A program made the translations under genes and the position numbers. Below, piece after piece: positions 1-5,746 of a stretch of DNA of 5,746 nt. The notes beneath the pieces were generated by a model. It had not been told where the DNA came from, searched no databases, and worked only from the letters and a program-made list of their open reading frames with translations. The stretch comes from a bacterium HR12 (GTDB lineage: Bacteria > Actinomycetota > UBA4738 > HRBIN12), in contig BEHO01000091.1 in assembly GCA_002898915.1 (NCBI GenBank), positions 1 to 5,746 of the forward strand. Direction: 5' to 3'. Each line of letters opens with the position of its first letter. Position 1 is the first letter of the stretch.

Positions 1-822
1 GACGAGAAGATCTTCCGCGAGAAGCTCGACGTGGTCCTGAAGGAGAAGAACCTCGTCCTCACCAAGGTCTACAACCGCCTCCCGCTCGAGGCGGAGAAGA
101 TCGTCCAGGACTACCTGGGCTACGCGGAGCGCCTGCGCCCGTACGTCGTGGACACCTCGCGCCTGCTGTACGACGGGCTGCGGGAGGGCCGGAACGTGCT
201 CCTCGAGGGGGCGCAGGGCACGATGCTCGACCTGGACAAGGGGACCTACCCCTTCGTGACCTCCTCCAACCCGGTGGCCGGGTACGCGCTCGCGTCGGCC
301 GGGATCGGCCCGCACCAGGTGGACCGGGTGATCGGCGTGACGAAGGCCTACGTCACCCGGGTCGGGGCGGGGCCCTTCCCCACCGAGGAGCCCGGGCCGG
401 ACGGCGAGCGCATGGTCGAGCGGGGTCGGGAGTACGGGACCACCACGGGTCGGAAGCGCCGGTGCGGCTGGTTCGACGCGGTGATCCTCCGGTACGCGGC
501 ACGGGTGAACGGGCTCACCGAGCTGTTCCTCACCAAGCTCGACGTGCTCTCGGGCTTCGAGCGGATCAAGGTCTGCGTCGCGTACCGGGCCGACGGGCAG
601 ACCTTCGAGGACGTGCCGCCCCACCAGTCGCTGATCCACCGGGCCGAGCCGGTCTACGAGGAGGTCGAGGGGTGGGACAAGGACCTCGGGGCGGCCCGCT
701 CCCTGGAGGACCTGCCGCGCGCGGCGCGGCGGTACGTGGAGCTCGTGAGCGAGCTCGTCGGCGTGCCGGTGCGGATGGTCTCGGTCGGACCGGCCCGGGA
801 GCAGAGCCTGCCGGTGCCGTGA
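1..822 (+). CDS. purA: Adenylosuccinate synthetase, 3' part (5' end outside window)
   Basis: PurA joins IMP and aspartate using GTP to give adenylosuccinate, the first step from IMP to AMP, in the cytoplasm. The open frame runs from base 1 without a start and ends at TGA 820-822, leaving 273 residues. The family is about 430 residues long, so roughly 155 N-terminal residues, including the first GTP/Mg glycine-rich loop, lie upstream. Visible family blocks in order are EGAQGTMLDLDKGTYPFVTS (from 205, IMP-binding region), VGAGPFPTE (about 361-387), GTTTGRKRRCGWFDA (436-480, the IMP/aspartate loop with its arginine), TKLDVLSGFERIK (532 onward, GTP base recognition) and SVGPAREQ (781-804, GTP binding). 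All expected landmarks of this part are intact. An ATG at 403-ish and an in-frame GTG at 31 are internal, since homology continues upstream of both. It is followed after 10 bases by purD, so it is probably co-transcribed with the de novo pathway genes. The identification is near certain. Confidence 0.97.
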   Translation, partial: DEKIFREKLDVVLKEKNLVLTKVYNRLPLEAEKIVQDYLGYAERLRPYVVDTSRLLYDGLREGRNVLLEGAQGTMLDLDKGTYPFVTSSNPVAGYALASAGIGPHQVDRVIGVTKAYVTRVGAGPFPTEEPGPDGERMVERGREYGTTTGRKRRCGWFDAVILRYAARVNGLTELFLTKLDVLSGFERIKVCVAYRADGQTFEDVPPHQSLIHRAEPVYEEVEGWDKDLGAARSLEDLPRAARRYVELVSELVGVPVRMVSVGPAREQSLPVP

Positions 823-826
823 GGGG
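821..826 (+). promoter_or_regulatory. Shine-Dalgarno of purD
   Basis: GAGGGG lies six bases before the GTG at 833 and overlaps the last two bases of the purA stop codon. It supports the GTG as the purD start. It also means ribosomes ending purA finish on the purD ribosome-binding site. Confidence 0.6.
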
Positions 827-832
827 CTCGTC

Positions 833-2122
833 GTGAGCCTGCGGGTCCTCGTCATCGGCGGCGGCGGACGCGAGCACGCCCTCGCGTGGCGTCTCGCGCG
901 CGACCCCGACGTCGGGGAGGTGCTCGCCGCGCCGGGCAACCCCGGGATCGCGGCCGAGGCGCGCTGCGTGCCCCTCGAGCCCACCGACGTGGACGCGGTG
1001 GCCGACCTCGCCGAGCGCGAGGGCGTGGACCTCGTCGTCGTGGGCCCGGAGGCGCCGCTCGTCGCCGGCCTCGCCGACGCGCTCCGCGCCCGGGGCGTCC
1101 CGACGTTCGGTCCCGGGCGGGACGGGGCTCGCCTGGAGGGCTCGAAGGCGTGGGCGAAGGCGCTCTGCGAGCGGCACGGGATCCCCACGGGGCGGGCGCG
1201 GGCGGTGACGAGCGTGGCCGACGGGGTCCGGGCCCTGGAGGAGCTCGGCCCGCCGTACGTCGTGAAGGCCGACGGGCTGGCCGCCGGGAAGGGCGTCGTC
1301 GTGACCGAGGACCGCGACCGCGCCGTCCAGGCGCTCGAGGACTGCCTCCTCCGCGGCGCCTTCGGACGGGCCGGGGCGACGGTGCTCGTCGAGGAGCACC
1401 TCGAGGGCCGCGAGGTCTCGGCCTTCGCCCTCACCGACGGCCGGCGCGTGGTGCCGCTCGGGATGGCGCAGGACTTCAAGCGGGCGCTCGACGGCGACGC
1501 GGGGCCGAACACCGGCGGGATGGGCGCCTACTCGCCGGTCCCCTTCGTGGATGGGGCCACGGCCCGAGCGATCTGGGAGGGCGTGCTGGCGCGCACGGCC
1601 GAGGCGCTCCACGCCGAGGGCGTCGCGTACCGGGGCGTGATCTACGCGGGGCTGATGCTGACCGCGGAGGGGCCGCGGGTCCTCGAGTTCAACTGCCGCT
1701 TCGGCGACCCGGAGGCCCAGGTCCTCATGCCGCGGGTCCGGGGCCCGCTCGCTCGGACCCTGCTGGCGTGCGCCCGCGGCGATCTCGAGGGCGTGGGGGT
1801 CGAGCTCGACGGCGGCGCCTGCGTGACGGTCGTCGCGGCCTCCGGCGGCTACCCGCGTCCCCACGAGACCGGGTTCGAGATCGAGGGCCTCGAGGAGGCC
1901 GCCCGCGTCGCGGGCGCCGTCGTGTTCCACGCCGGCACGGCGCTCCGAGACGGTAGAGTGGTCACCGCCGGTGGTCGGGTGCTCGCGGTGAGCGGTCTCG
2001 GGGACACGATCGGTCAGGCCCGCGCGGTGGCCTACGAGGCGCTCGCGCGCATCCGCTTCCGGGGGATGCACCACCGGTCGGACATCGCCGCGGCCGCCGC
2101 GGCGGAGGGGGGAGCCGCATGA
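833..2122 (+). CDS. purD: Phosphoribosylamine--glycine ligase (GAR synthetase)
   Basis: PurD ligates glycine to 5-phosphoribosylamine with ATP, giving GAR, the second step of de novo purine synthesis. The product has 429 residues, normal for the family. It opens with the Rossmann-like RVLVIGGGGREHALAW (GGGGREHA at residues 9-16) and PGNPGIA. The ATP-grasp core follows, with VKADGLAAGKGV at 144-155, then AQDFKR...GPNTGGMGAYSP. The Mg-binding LEFNCRFGDPEAQ lies at 284-296 (Glu285 and Asn287 expected ligands). The C-terminal domain ends in RFRGMHHRSDIA plus a short alanine-rich tail. The GTG start is chosen because the glycine-rich strand begins four residues later and a GAGGGG site sits at correct spacing. 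No ATG lies nearby. The AQDFKR variant, where many bacteria have AQDHKR, recalls actinobacterial PurD. The stop overlaps the next start by ATGA, implying translational coupling to the purE-like gene. Confidence 0.98.
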   Translation: MSLRVLVIGGGGREHALAWRLARDPDVGEVLAAPGNPGIAAEARCVPLEPTDVDAVADLAEREGVDLVVVGPEAPLVAGLADALRARGVPTFGPGRDGARLEGSKAWAKALCERHGIPTGRARAVTSVADGVRALEELGPPYVVKADGLAAGKGVVVTEDRDRAVQALEDCLLRGAFGRAGATVLVEEHLEGREVSAFALTDGRRVVPLGMAQDFKRALDGDAGPNTGGMGAYSPVPFVDGATARAIWEGVLARTAEALHAEGVAYRGVIYAGLMLTAEGPRVLEFNCRFGDPEAQVLMPRVRGPLARTLLACARGDLEGVGVELDGGACVTVVAASGGYPRPHETGFEIEGLEEAARVAGAVVFHAGTALRDGRVVTAGGRVLAVSGLGDTIGQARAVAYEALARIRFRGMHHRSDIAAAAAAEGGAA

Positions 2123-2586
2123 CCGAACCGCTCGTCGGGGTCCTCGTCGCCTCGCCCTCGGAGCTCGCGGTCATGCAGCAGGCGGGGGCGATCCTGGAGA
2201 AGCTCGGCATCCCCCACGAGACCCGGGTGATGTCCTCCTCGCGCAGCCCCGACGTCGTGGACGAGTACGCGAGGACGGCCTTCGAGCGAGGGCTCAAGGT
2301 CCTCATCTGCACCACCGGGATCTCCGGTCACCTGGCGGCGGCGGTGGCGGCGCGGACGATCCTGCCGGTGATCGGGGTGCCCATCGCCTCCGAGCAGATG
2401 GACGGCACGATGGCCCTCGTGGTGACGGCCCAGATGCCGCGGGGGGTCCCGGTGGCCGCGGTCGGGGTGGACGCCTCGGTGAACGCGGCGATCCTGGCGG
2501 CCCAGATCCTCGGCGTGGCCGACACCGAGATCCAGGCCCGGCTGTGGAAGTTCAAGGACGATCTCGCGGAGGGCCTGCGGCTGTGA
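2119..2586 (+). CDS. Divergent PurE-like protein (AIR carboxylase / N5-CAIR mutase family) lacking the catalytic His
   Basis: The 155-residue product aligns end to end with class I PurE, which converts N5-CAIR (made by PurK) to CAIR. Shared stretches are AILEKLGIP (24-32), the SRSP/D region (41-45), AARTILPVIGVPI (77-89), AQMPRGVPVA (104-113) and NAAILAAQIL (122-131). The active site differs. By alignment from memory to E. coli PurE, GSKSD becomes ASPSE (11-15, Asp19 to Glu15), SAHRTP becomes SSSRSP (39-44), so catalytic His45 is Ser41, and AGAGGAAHLPG becomes CTTGISGHLAA (64-74). Arg42 (Arg46, phosphate contact) and His71 (His75) remain. It does not resemble class II PurE, which also keeps SAHK. 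The ATG overlaps the purD stop (ATGA) and follows a GGAGGGGGGAG run at 2104-2114. Position between purD and purB argues for a purine role, but the lost histidine makes the usual activity doubtful. It may be a paralogue, with a canonical purE beside purK elsewhere, or a variant enzyme. Family membership is firm and function is open, so I give no gene symbol. Confidence 0.9.
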   Translation: MTEPLVGVLVASPSELAVMQQAGAILEKLGIPHETRVMSSSRSPDVVDEYARTAFERGLKVLICTTGISGHLAAAVAARTILPVIGVPIASEQMDGTMALVVTAQMPRGVPVAAVGVDASVNAAILAAQILGVADTEIQARLWKFKDDLAEGLRL

Positions 2587-2606
2587 GGACGCGCCGGGCC
2601 CGCACC

Positions 2607-2613
2607 GAGGAGG
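2607..2613 (+). promoter_or_regulatory. Shine-Dalgarno of purB
   Basis: GAGGAGG, seven bases before the ATG at 2621, is the strongest ribosome-binding site in the window. It lies in the only gap longer than 10 bases (2587-2620), so purB seems able to load ribosomes independently rather than relying on coupling to the purE-like gene. I see no promoter or terminator stem in this 34-base gap. Confidence 0.75.
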
Positions 2614-2620
2614 CCGGCCG

Positions 2621-3928
2621 ATGATCCCGCGCTACGCGCTCCCGGAGATGGCGGCCGTGTGGTCCGACGAGGCGCGGATGGGCCACTGGCTCGAGATCGA
2701 GATCCTCGCCGTGGAGGCCTGGGCGCGCCTCGGGAAGGTCCCGGACGAGGACGCCCGGACGATCCGGGAGCGCGCGTCCTTCACCGTGGCCCGGGTGGAG
2801 GAGCTCGAGCGCGTGACCCGGCACGACGTCGCGGCCTTCGTCCAGTGCGTGGCGGAGTCCGTGGGGCCCGCGGGGCGGTGGATCCACTTCGGGATGACCT
2901 CTTCCGACGTGCTCGACACCGGGTTCGCGCTCCAGCTCCGGGAGGCGGCGGACCTGCTCCTCCGGCGGCTGGACCGGATCGTCGAGGTGACGGCGGATCT
3001 CGCCTTCGCCCACCGCGCCACGCCCATCGTCGGGCGGACCCACGGGGTGCACGCCGAGCCGACGTCCTTCGGCCACAAGGTGGCGACCTGGGCCTTCGAG
3101 CTCGACCGCGGTCGGGAGCGCCTGCGCCGAGCGCGGGAGGCGGTGAGCGTGGGCAAGCTCTCCGGGGCCGTCGGGAACTACGCCCAGATCGACCCCCGGG
3201 TCGAGGAGGAGGTGTGCGCGCGCCTCGGGCTCCGTCCGGAGGACGCCGCGAGCCAGGTGGTCCACCGCGACCGGCACGCCGAGTACCTGGCGGCCCTCGC
3301 GCTCCTCGCCGGCGCCTGCGATCGGATCGCGACCGAGATCCGGCACCTCGCCCGCACCGAGGTGCGGGAGGTCCAGGAGCCCTTCGCGCCCGGCCAGAAG
3401 GGCTCGAGCGCCATGCCCCACAAGCGGAACCCGGTGGCGTGCGAGCGGATCTCGGGGCTCGCGCGGGTGATCCGCGGCAACCTCCAGGCCGCCCTCGAGA
3501 ACATCGCCCTCTGGCACGAGCGCGACATCTCCCACTCCTCCGCCGAGCGCATCATCTTCCCCGACTCGACGATGGCCCTGGACTTCATGTTGAAGGAGCT
3601 CACGTGGGTCCTCGAGGGCCTCGTCGTGCACCCGGAGCGGATGCGCGAGAACCTGTGGTTCGGGGACGGCCTCGCCTTCAGCCAGGCCGTGCTCCTCGCC
3701 CTCGTCGAGCGGGGGCTGCCGCGCGACGAGGCCTACGCGATCGTGCAGCGGGCGGCGGCGGCGGCCTGGGACGAGGGGGCGTCGTTCCGCGAGCGGGTGG
3801 CGGCGGAGCCGCGGGTGCGGGAGCTCGTCTCCCCCGAGGAGCTGGACGCGCTCTTCGATCCGGCCCGGTACCTGGCGAACCTCGACGTGGTGTTCGACCG
3901 ATTGGCCAAGCTGCGAGGTGGGGGATGA
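2621..3928 (+). CDS. purB: Adenylosuccinate lyase
   Basis: PurB removes fumarate twice in purine synthesis, from SAICAR to give AICAR and from adenylosuccinate to give AMP. It works as a cytoplasmic homotetramer of the aspartase/fumarase superfamily. The product is 435 residues, of the B. subtilis/Thermotoga length class rather than the longer E. coli type. It begins MIPRYALPEMAAVWSDEA, as these proteins usually do. Landmarks are TRHDVAAF with His68, HFGMTSSDVLDT with His89, RTHGVHAEPT with catalytic His141, VVHRDRHAEY at 213-222, and the superfamily signature GSSAMPHKRNP with catalytic Ser263. The C-terminal ADSL domain follows, GLAFSQ onward. Numbering of the three histidines coincides with B. 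subtilis PurB. One variation is His215 where many relatives have Gln (QRDRHA). The start is fixed by GAGGAGG and by homology from residue 2. The stop overlaps purC (ATGA). Its presence with purA covers both lyase reactions in one operon. Confidence 0.98.
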   Translation: MIPRYALPEMAAVWSDEARMGHWLEIEILAVEAWARLGKVPDEDARTIRERASFTVARVEELERVTRHDVAAFVQCVAESVGPAGRWIHFGMTSSDVLDTGFALQLREAADLLLRRLDRIVEVTADLAFAHRATPIVGRTHGVHAEPTSFGHKVATWAFELDRGRERLRRAREAVSVGKLSGAVGNYAQIDPRVEEEVCARLGLRPEDAASQVVHRDRHAEYLAALALLAGACDRIATEIRHLARTEVREVQEPFAPGQKGSSAMPHKRNPVACERISGLARVIRGNLQAALENIALWHERDISHSSAERIIFPDSTMALDFMLKELTWVLEGLVVHPERMRENLWFGDGLAFSQAVLLALVERGLPRDEAYAIVQRAAAAAWDEGASFRERVAAEPRVRELVSPEELDALFDPARYLANLDVVFDRLAKLRGGG

Positions 3929-4872
3929 GCGGGAAGCTGCACGCGCAGGGGAAGGTCCGCGACGTCTACGAGATCGACGACGAGCGCCTGCTCCTCGTGG
4001 CGACCGACCGGATCAGCGCCTTCGACGTCGTGCTGCCGAACCCGATCCCGGACAAGGGGCGGGTCCTGACGGGCCTCACGCTGTTCTGGCTGGAGCGGAC
4101 GAAGGACCTGGTCGGCAACCACCTGATCTCGGCCGACCGGCGGGACTTCCCCGGGACCTTCCGCGACGAGCCCTCCCTCGCCGGCCGGGCCATGCTCGTG
4201 CGGCGGGCGGAGGTGATCCCCGTCGAGTGCGTGGCGCGCGGGTACCTCACCGGCTCGGGGCTGAAGCAGTACCTCGCCGAGGGTCACGTCTGCGGGGTCC
4301 CGCTCCCGCCGGGCCTCGTCGAGGCCTCGCGCCTGCCGGAGCCCATCTTTACCCCGACCACGAAGGCCGCCACCGGCCACGACCAGCCCCTCACCTTCGA
4401 GGAGACGGTCGAGCTGATCGGGCGCGGTCTCGCCGAGCGCCTGCGCGAGCTCACGATCGCGCTCTACGAGCGGGGGGCGGAAATCGCCCTCGAGCGCGGC
4501 ATCATCGTGGCCGACACGAAGTTCGAGTTCGGGTTCGCGGACGGCGAGCTGATCCTCATCGACGAGGTGCTGACCCCCGACTCCTCCCGCTTCTGGCCCG
4601 CGGAGGGCTACGAGCCGGGACGGCCGCAGCCGAGCTTCGACAAGCAGTTCGTGCGGGACTGGCTCGACGCGAGCGGGTGGGACCACGAGCCGCCGGCGCC
4701 GGAGCTGCCACCCGAGGTCATCGGTCGCACGGCGGCCAAGTACCGCGAGGCGTACGAGCGGATCACCGGCGAGCCCTTCGACCGCTACCGCCAGCGGATG
4801 GGCGTCATGTCCGACCACGACTGGGAGCGCTGCGCGGTGGATCTGGAGCGCCTGCGGATGGAGCACGCATGA
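3925..4872 (+). CDS. purC: SAICAR synthetase, long form
   Basis: PurC couples CAIR to aspartate with ATP to form SAICAR, so it uses the product expected of PurE and feeds PurB. The product is 315 residues, of the long type seen in actinobacteria and yeast rather than the roughly 240-residue type of E. coli and Bacillus. Motifs in order are GKVRDVYE (9-16, nucleotide loop), DRISAFD (28-34), IPVECVARGYLTGS (98-111, SAICAR synthetase signature 1), IVADTKFEFG (194-203, signature 2) and LIDEVLTPDSSRFW (211-224). The actinobacterial-like EPGRPQPSFDKQFVRDWL follows. Homology normally ends around the ITGEPF stretch (280-285). About 30 further residues, polar and charged, follow to the stop. The ATG overlaps the purB stop and is preceded by GAGGTG at 3915-3920, a good anti-SD match. 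The same frame is open far upstream inside purB, but that part is a GC-rich shadow. The stop overlaps purS by ATGA. Confidence 0.97.
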   Translation: MSGKLHAQGKVRDVYEIDDERLLLVATDRISAFDVVLPNPIPDKGRVLTGLTLFWLERTKDLVGNHLISADRRDFPGTFRDEPSLAGRAMLVRRAEVIPVECVARGYLTGSGLKQYLAEGHVCGVPLPPGLVEASRLPEPIFTPTTKAATGHDQPLTFEETVELIGRGLAERLRELTIALYERGAEIALERGIIVADTKFEFGFADGELILIDEVLTPDSSRFWPAEGYEPGRPQPSFDKQFVRDWLDASGWDHEPPAPELPPEVIGRTAAKYREAYERITGEPFDRYRQRMGVMSDHDWERCAVDLERLRMEHA

Positions 4873-5129
4873 AGCACCGGTTCGAGGTCCTCGTCTCGCT
4901 CCGGCCCGGGCTCCTCGACCCCCAGGGCAAGGCGATCGAGGGGGCGCTCCCCGCGATGGGCTGGACGAACGTGAGCGAGGTCCGGGTCGGCAAGCACGTC
5001 GCGCTCACCGTGGGGGCCGACTCGCCGGAGGCGGCCCGGGCGCAGGTGGAGGAGATGGCCCGACGCCTGCTCTCGAACCCGGTGATCGAGGACTACCGGA
5101 TCCTGGACCAGCGGGAGGTCCCGGCGTGA
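4869..5129 (+). CDS. purS: FGAM synthase subunit PurS
   Basis: PurS is the small structural subunit of the three-part FGAM synthase (PurS, PurQ, PurL). This enzyme converts FGAR and glutamine to FGAM. PurS bridges the glutaminase PurQ and the synthase PurL. The product is 86 residues, the usual length. It shows the family hallmarks: a first beta strand FEVLVSLRPGLLDPQGKAI (5-23), GALPAMGW, VSEVRVGKHVALTV, a helix rich in Ala, Glu and Arg, and the C-terminal LLSNPVIEDYRI. It starts on the ATG that overlaps the purC stop, with GGAG at 4860-4863 five bases upstream. It overlaps purQ by GTGA. The coupling would help keep PurS and PurQ in balanced amounts. A separate purS implies that the organism uses the small-PurL system rather than the large single-chain PurL of E. 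coli. Confidence 0.96.
   Translation: MKHRFEVLVSLRPGLLDPQGKAIEGALPAMGWTNVSEVRVGKHVALTVGADSPEAARAQVEEMARRLLSNPVIEDYRILDQREVPA
5113..5118 (+). promoter_or_regulatory. Shine-Dalgarno of purQ
   Basis: GGGAGG sits seven bases before the GTG at 5126, inside the end of purS. It decides for this GTG as the purQ start, since the next in-frame ATG falls after the conserved N-terminal strand. Confidence 0.65.
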
Positions 5130-5746
5130 GCTCGGCGCCCAGGGTCGGGGTCATCACGTTCCCGGGCTCCCTCGACGACCGGGACGCGATCCGGGCGGTG
5201 GAGCTCCTCGGCGGGCGGGGGGTGCCGCTCTGGCACGCCGAGCGCGACCTCGCCGGCGTGGACGCCGTGATCCTGCCCGGCGGCTTCTCCTACGGCGACT
5301 ACCTCCGGTGCGGGGCGATCGCGCGCTTCGCGCCGATCATGGAGGAGGTCGTGCGGTTCGCGGCCGCCGGCGGACCGGTCGTCGGGATCTGCAATGGGTT
5401 CCAGATCCTCTGCGAGGCCGGGCTGCTCCCAGGGGCCTTGATCCGCAACCGCTCGCTCCGGTTCATCTGCCGCGTGGTGCACGTCCGGGTGGAGACCTCG
5501 CGCTCGCCCCTCACCGAGGGGCTCGCGCCCGGGGAGGTGCTCGAGATCCCCATCAAGCACGGCGAGGGGCAGTTCGTCGCCGCCGAGGAGGACCTGGCGC
5601 GGATCGAGGACGAGGGGCTCGTGGTCTTCCGGTACTGCGCCCCCGACGGGACCGTGGACGACGCGCACAACCCGAACGGGTCCGCCCACGCCATCGCCGG
5701 CGTCCGGAACGCGGCCGGGAACGTCGTCGGGCTCATGCCGCACCCC
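5126..5746 (+). CDS. purQ: FGAM synthase glutaminase subunit PurQ, 5' part (3' end outside window)
   Basis: PurQ is the class I glutamine amidotransferase subunit of FGAM synthase. It hydrolyses glutamine and passes ammonia to PurL. The frame is open for 207 codons to the last base. The family is about 220-235 residues, so only some 15-25 residues are missing. The N-terminus RVGVITFPGSLDDRDA (6-21) has the actinobacterial form of the usual FPGSNCD. LPGGFSYGDYLRCGAIA (50-66) forms the oxyanion region, and Cys89 in VVGICNGFQIL is the nucleophile. LRFICR, IPIKHGEGQF and the final LMPHP follow. His206 is the catalytic histidine, and its partner glutamate should be the very next residue but one or so (HPE), just beyond the window. 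The GTG start overlaps the purS stop and has a clear Shine-Dalgarno. purL would be expected next. Confidence 0.97.
   Translation, partial: MSSAPRVGVITFPGSLDDRDAIRAVELLGGRGVPLWHAERDLAGVDAVILPGGFSYGDYLRCGAIARFAPIMEEVVRFAAAGGPVVGICNGFQILCEAGLLPGALIRNRSLRFICRVVHVRVETSRSPLTEGLAPGEVLEIPIKHGEGQFVAAEEDLARIEDEGLVVFRYCAPDGTVDDAHNPNGSAHAIAGVRNAAGNVVGLMPHP

Noticed and set aside
737..757. Repeated GAGCTCGT units near the end of purA that look like a small repeat
   Set aside because: They are explained by Glu-Leu-Val codons (ELVSELVG) in a GC-rich gene and recur by chance elsewhere in the window.
566..2074. A 502-codon open frame on the minus strand opposite the end of purA and purD
   Set aside because: Its translation is dominated by Arg, Pro, Ala, Gly, Asp and His with no recognisable domain. 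It is the typical antisense shadow of GC-rich genes, and purA and purD on the other strand are certain.
2119..2586. The purE-like gene as a LarB-type or class II PurE protein
   Set aside because: It lacks the LarB N-terminal region and its motifs. It also lacks the class II pattern and SAHK, and its C-terminal half matches class I PurE closely (AQMPRGVPVA, NAAILAAQIL).
2119..2586. The unusual PurE active site as the result of a frameshift or pseudogene
   Set aside because: The frame is intact over the full normal length, codon use matches the neighbours, conserved segments flank every changed motif in the same frame, and the start and stop are well placed.
2587..2620. A possible terminator or regulatory stem between the purE-like gene and purB
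   Set aside because: The short GC-rich stretch contains no convincing inverted repeat followed by a T run. The only clear element is the purB Shine-Dalgarno.
2552..3631. A 359-codon minus-strand frame opposite purB, and a similar 377-codon one opposite purC (3733-4866)
   Set aside because: Both have low-complexity composition typical of GC-rich shadows, no plausible ribosome-binding context and no recognisable domains.
2659..3924. The purC frame stays open for 422 codons upstream, across purB, suggesting a PurC fusion
   Set aside because: The upstream translation is Arg/Gly/Ala/Pro-rich with no family blocks. purB in the other frame is unmistakable, and a good Shine-Dalgarno and ATG mark the true purC start at 3925.

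Overview
This window is one uninterrupted purine-biosynthesis operon on the + strand. It holds seven genes with essentially no spare DNA, in the order purA (3' part), purD, purE-like, purB, purC, purS, purQ (5' part). Base composition is very GC-rich (about 70% or more by eye). Third codon positions are nearly all G or C, and two of the six visible starts are GTG. Several protein details recall Actinomycetota: PurQ begins FPGSLDDRDA rather than FPGSNCD, PurD has AQDFKR, and PurC has the long form with EPGRPQPSFDKQFVRDWL. I infer a high-GC actinobacterial lineage, but the order or genus cannot be fixed from this window.

Layout: 1-822 is the C-terminal two thirds of adenylosuccinate synthetase. 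After a 10-base gap comes purD (833-2122), which overlaps the purE-like gene (2119-2586) by ATGA. A 34-base gap with a strong Shine-Dalgarno leads to purB (2621-3928). Then purC (3925-4872), purS (4869-5129) and purQ (5126 to the window end) are chained by ATGA, ATGA and GTGA overlaps. No promoter, terminator, RNA gene, repeat or mobile element is visible. No intergenic stretch exceeds 34 bases.

How the genes work together: PurD makes GAR from phosphoribosylamine. PurS and PurQ are two of the three subunits of FGAM synthase (purL probably follows). A PurE would carboxylate AIR to CAIR, or rearrange N5-CAIR to CAIR. PurC adds aspartate, PurB releases fumarate to give AICAR, and after IMP is formed PurA and then PurB again make AMP.

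The one unexpected item is the purE-position gene. It is plainly a PurE-fold protein of normal length, with the C-terminal half well conserved. However, the class I signature SAHR reads SSSR, so the catalytic histidine (His45 in E. coli PurE) is a serine. The GSxSD loop reads ASPSE and the GAGGAAH loop reads TTGISGH. No purK is next to it. It is either a paralogue with another job, or an unrecognised variant of AIR carboxylase/N5-CAIR mutase. This is the point in the window most worth following up.
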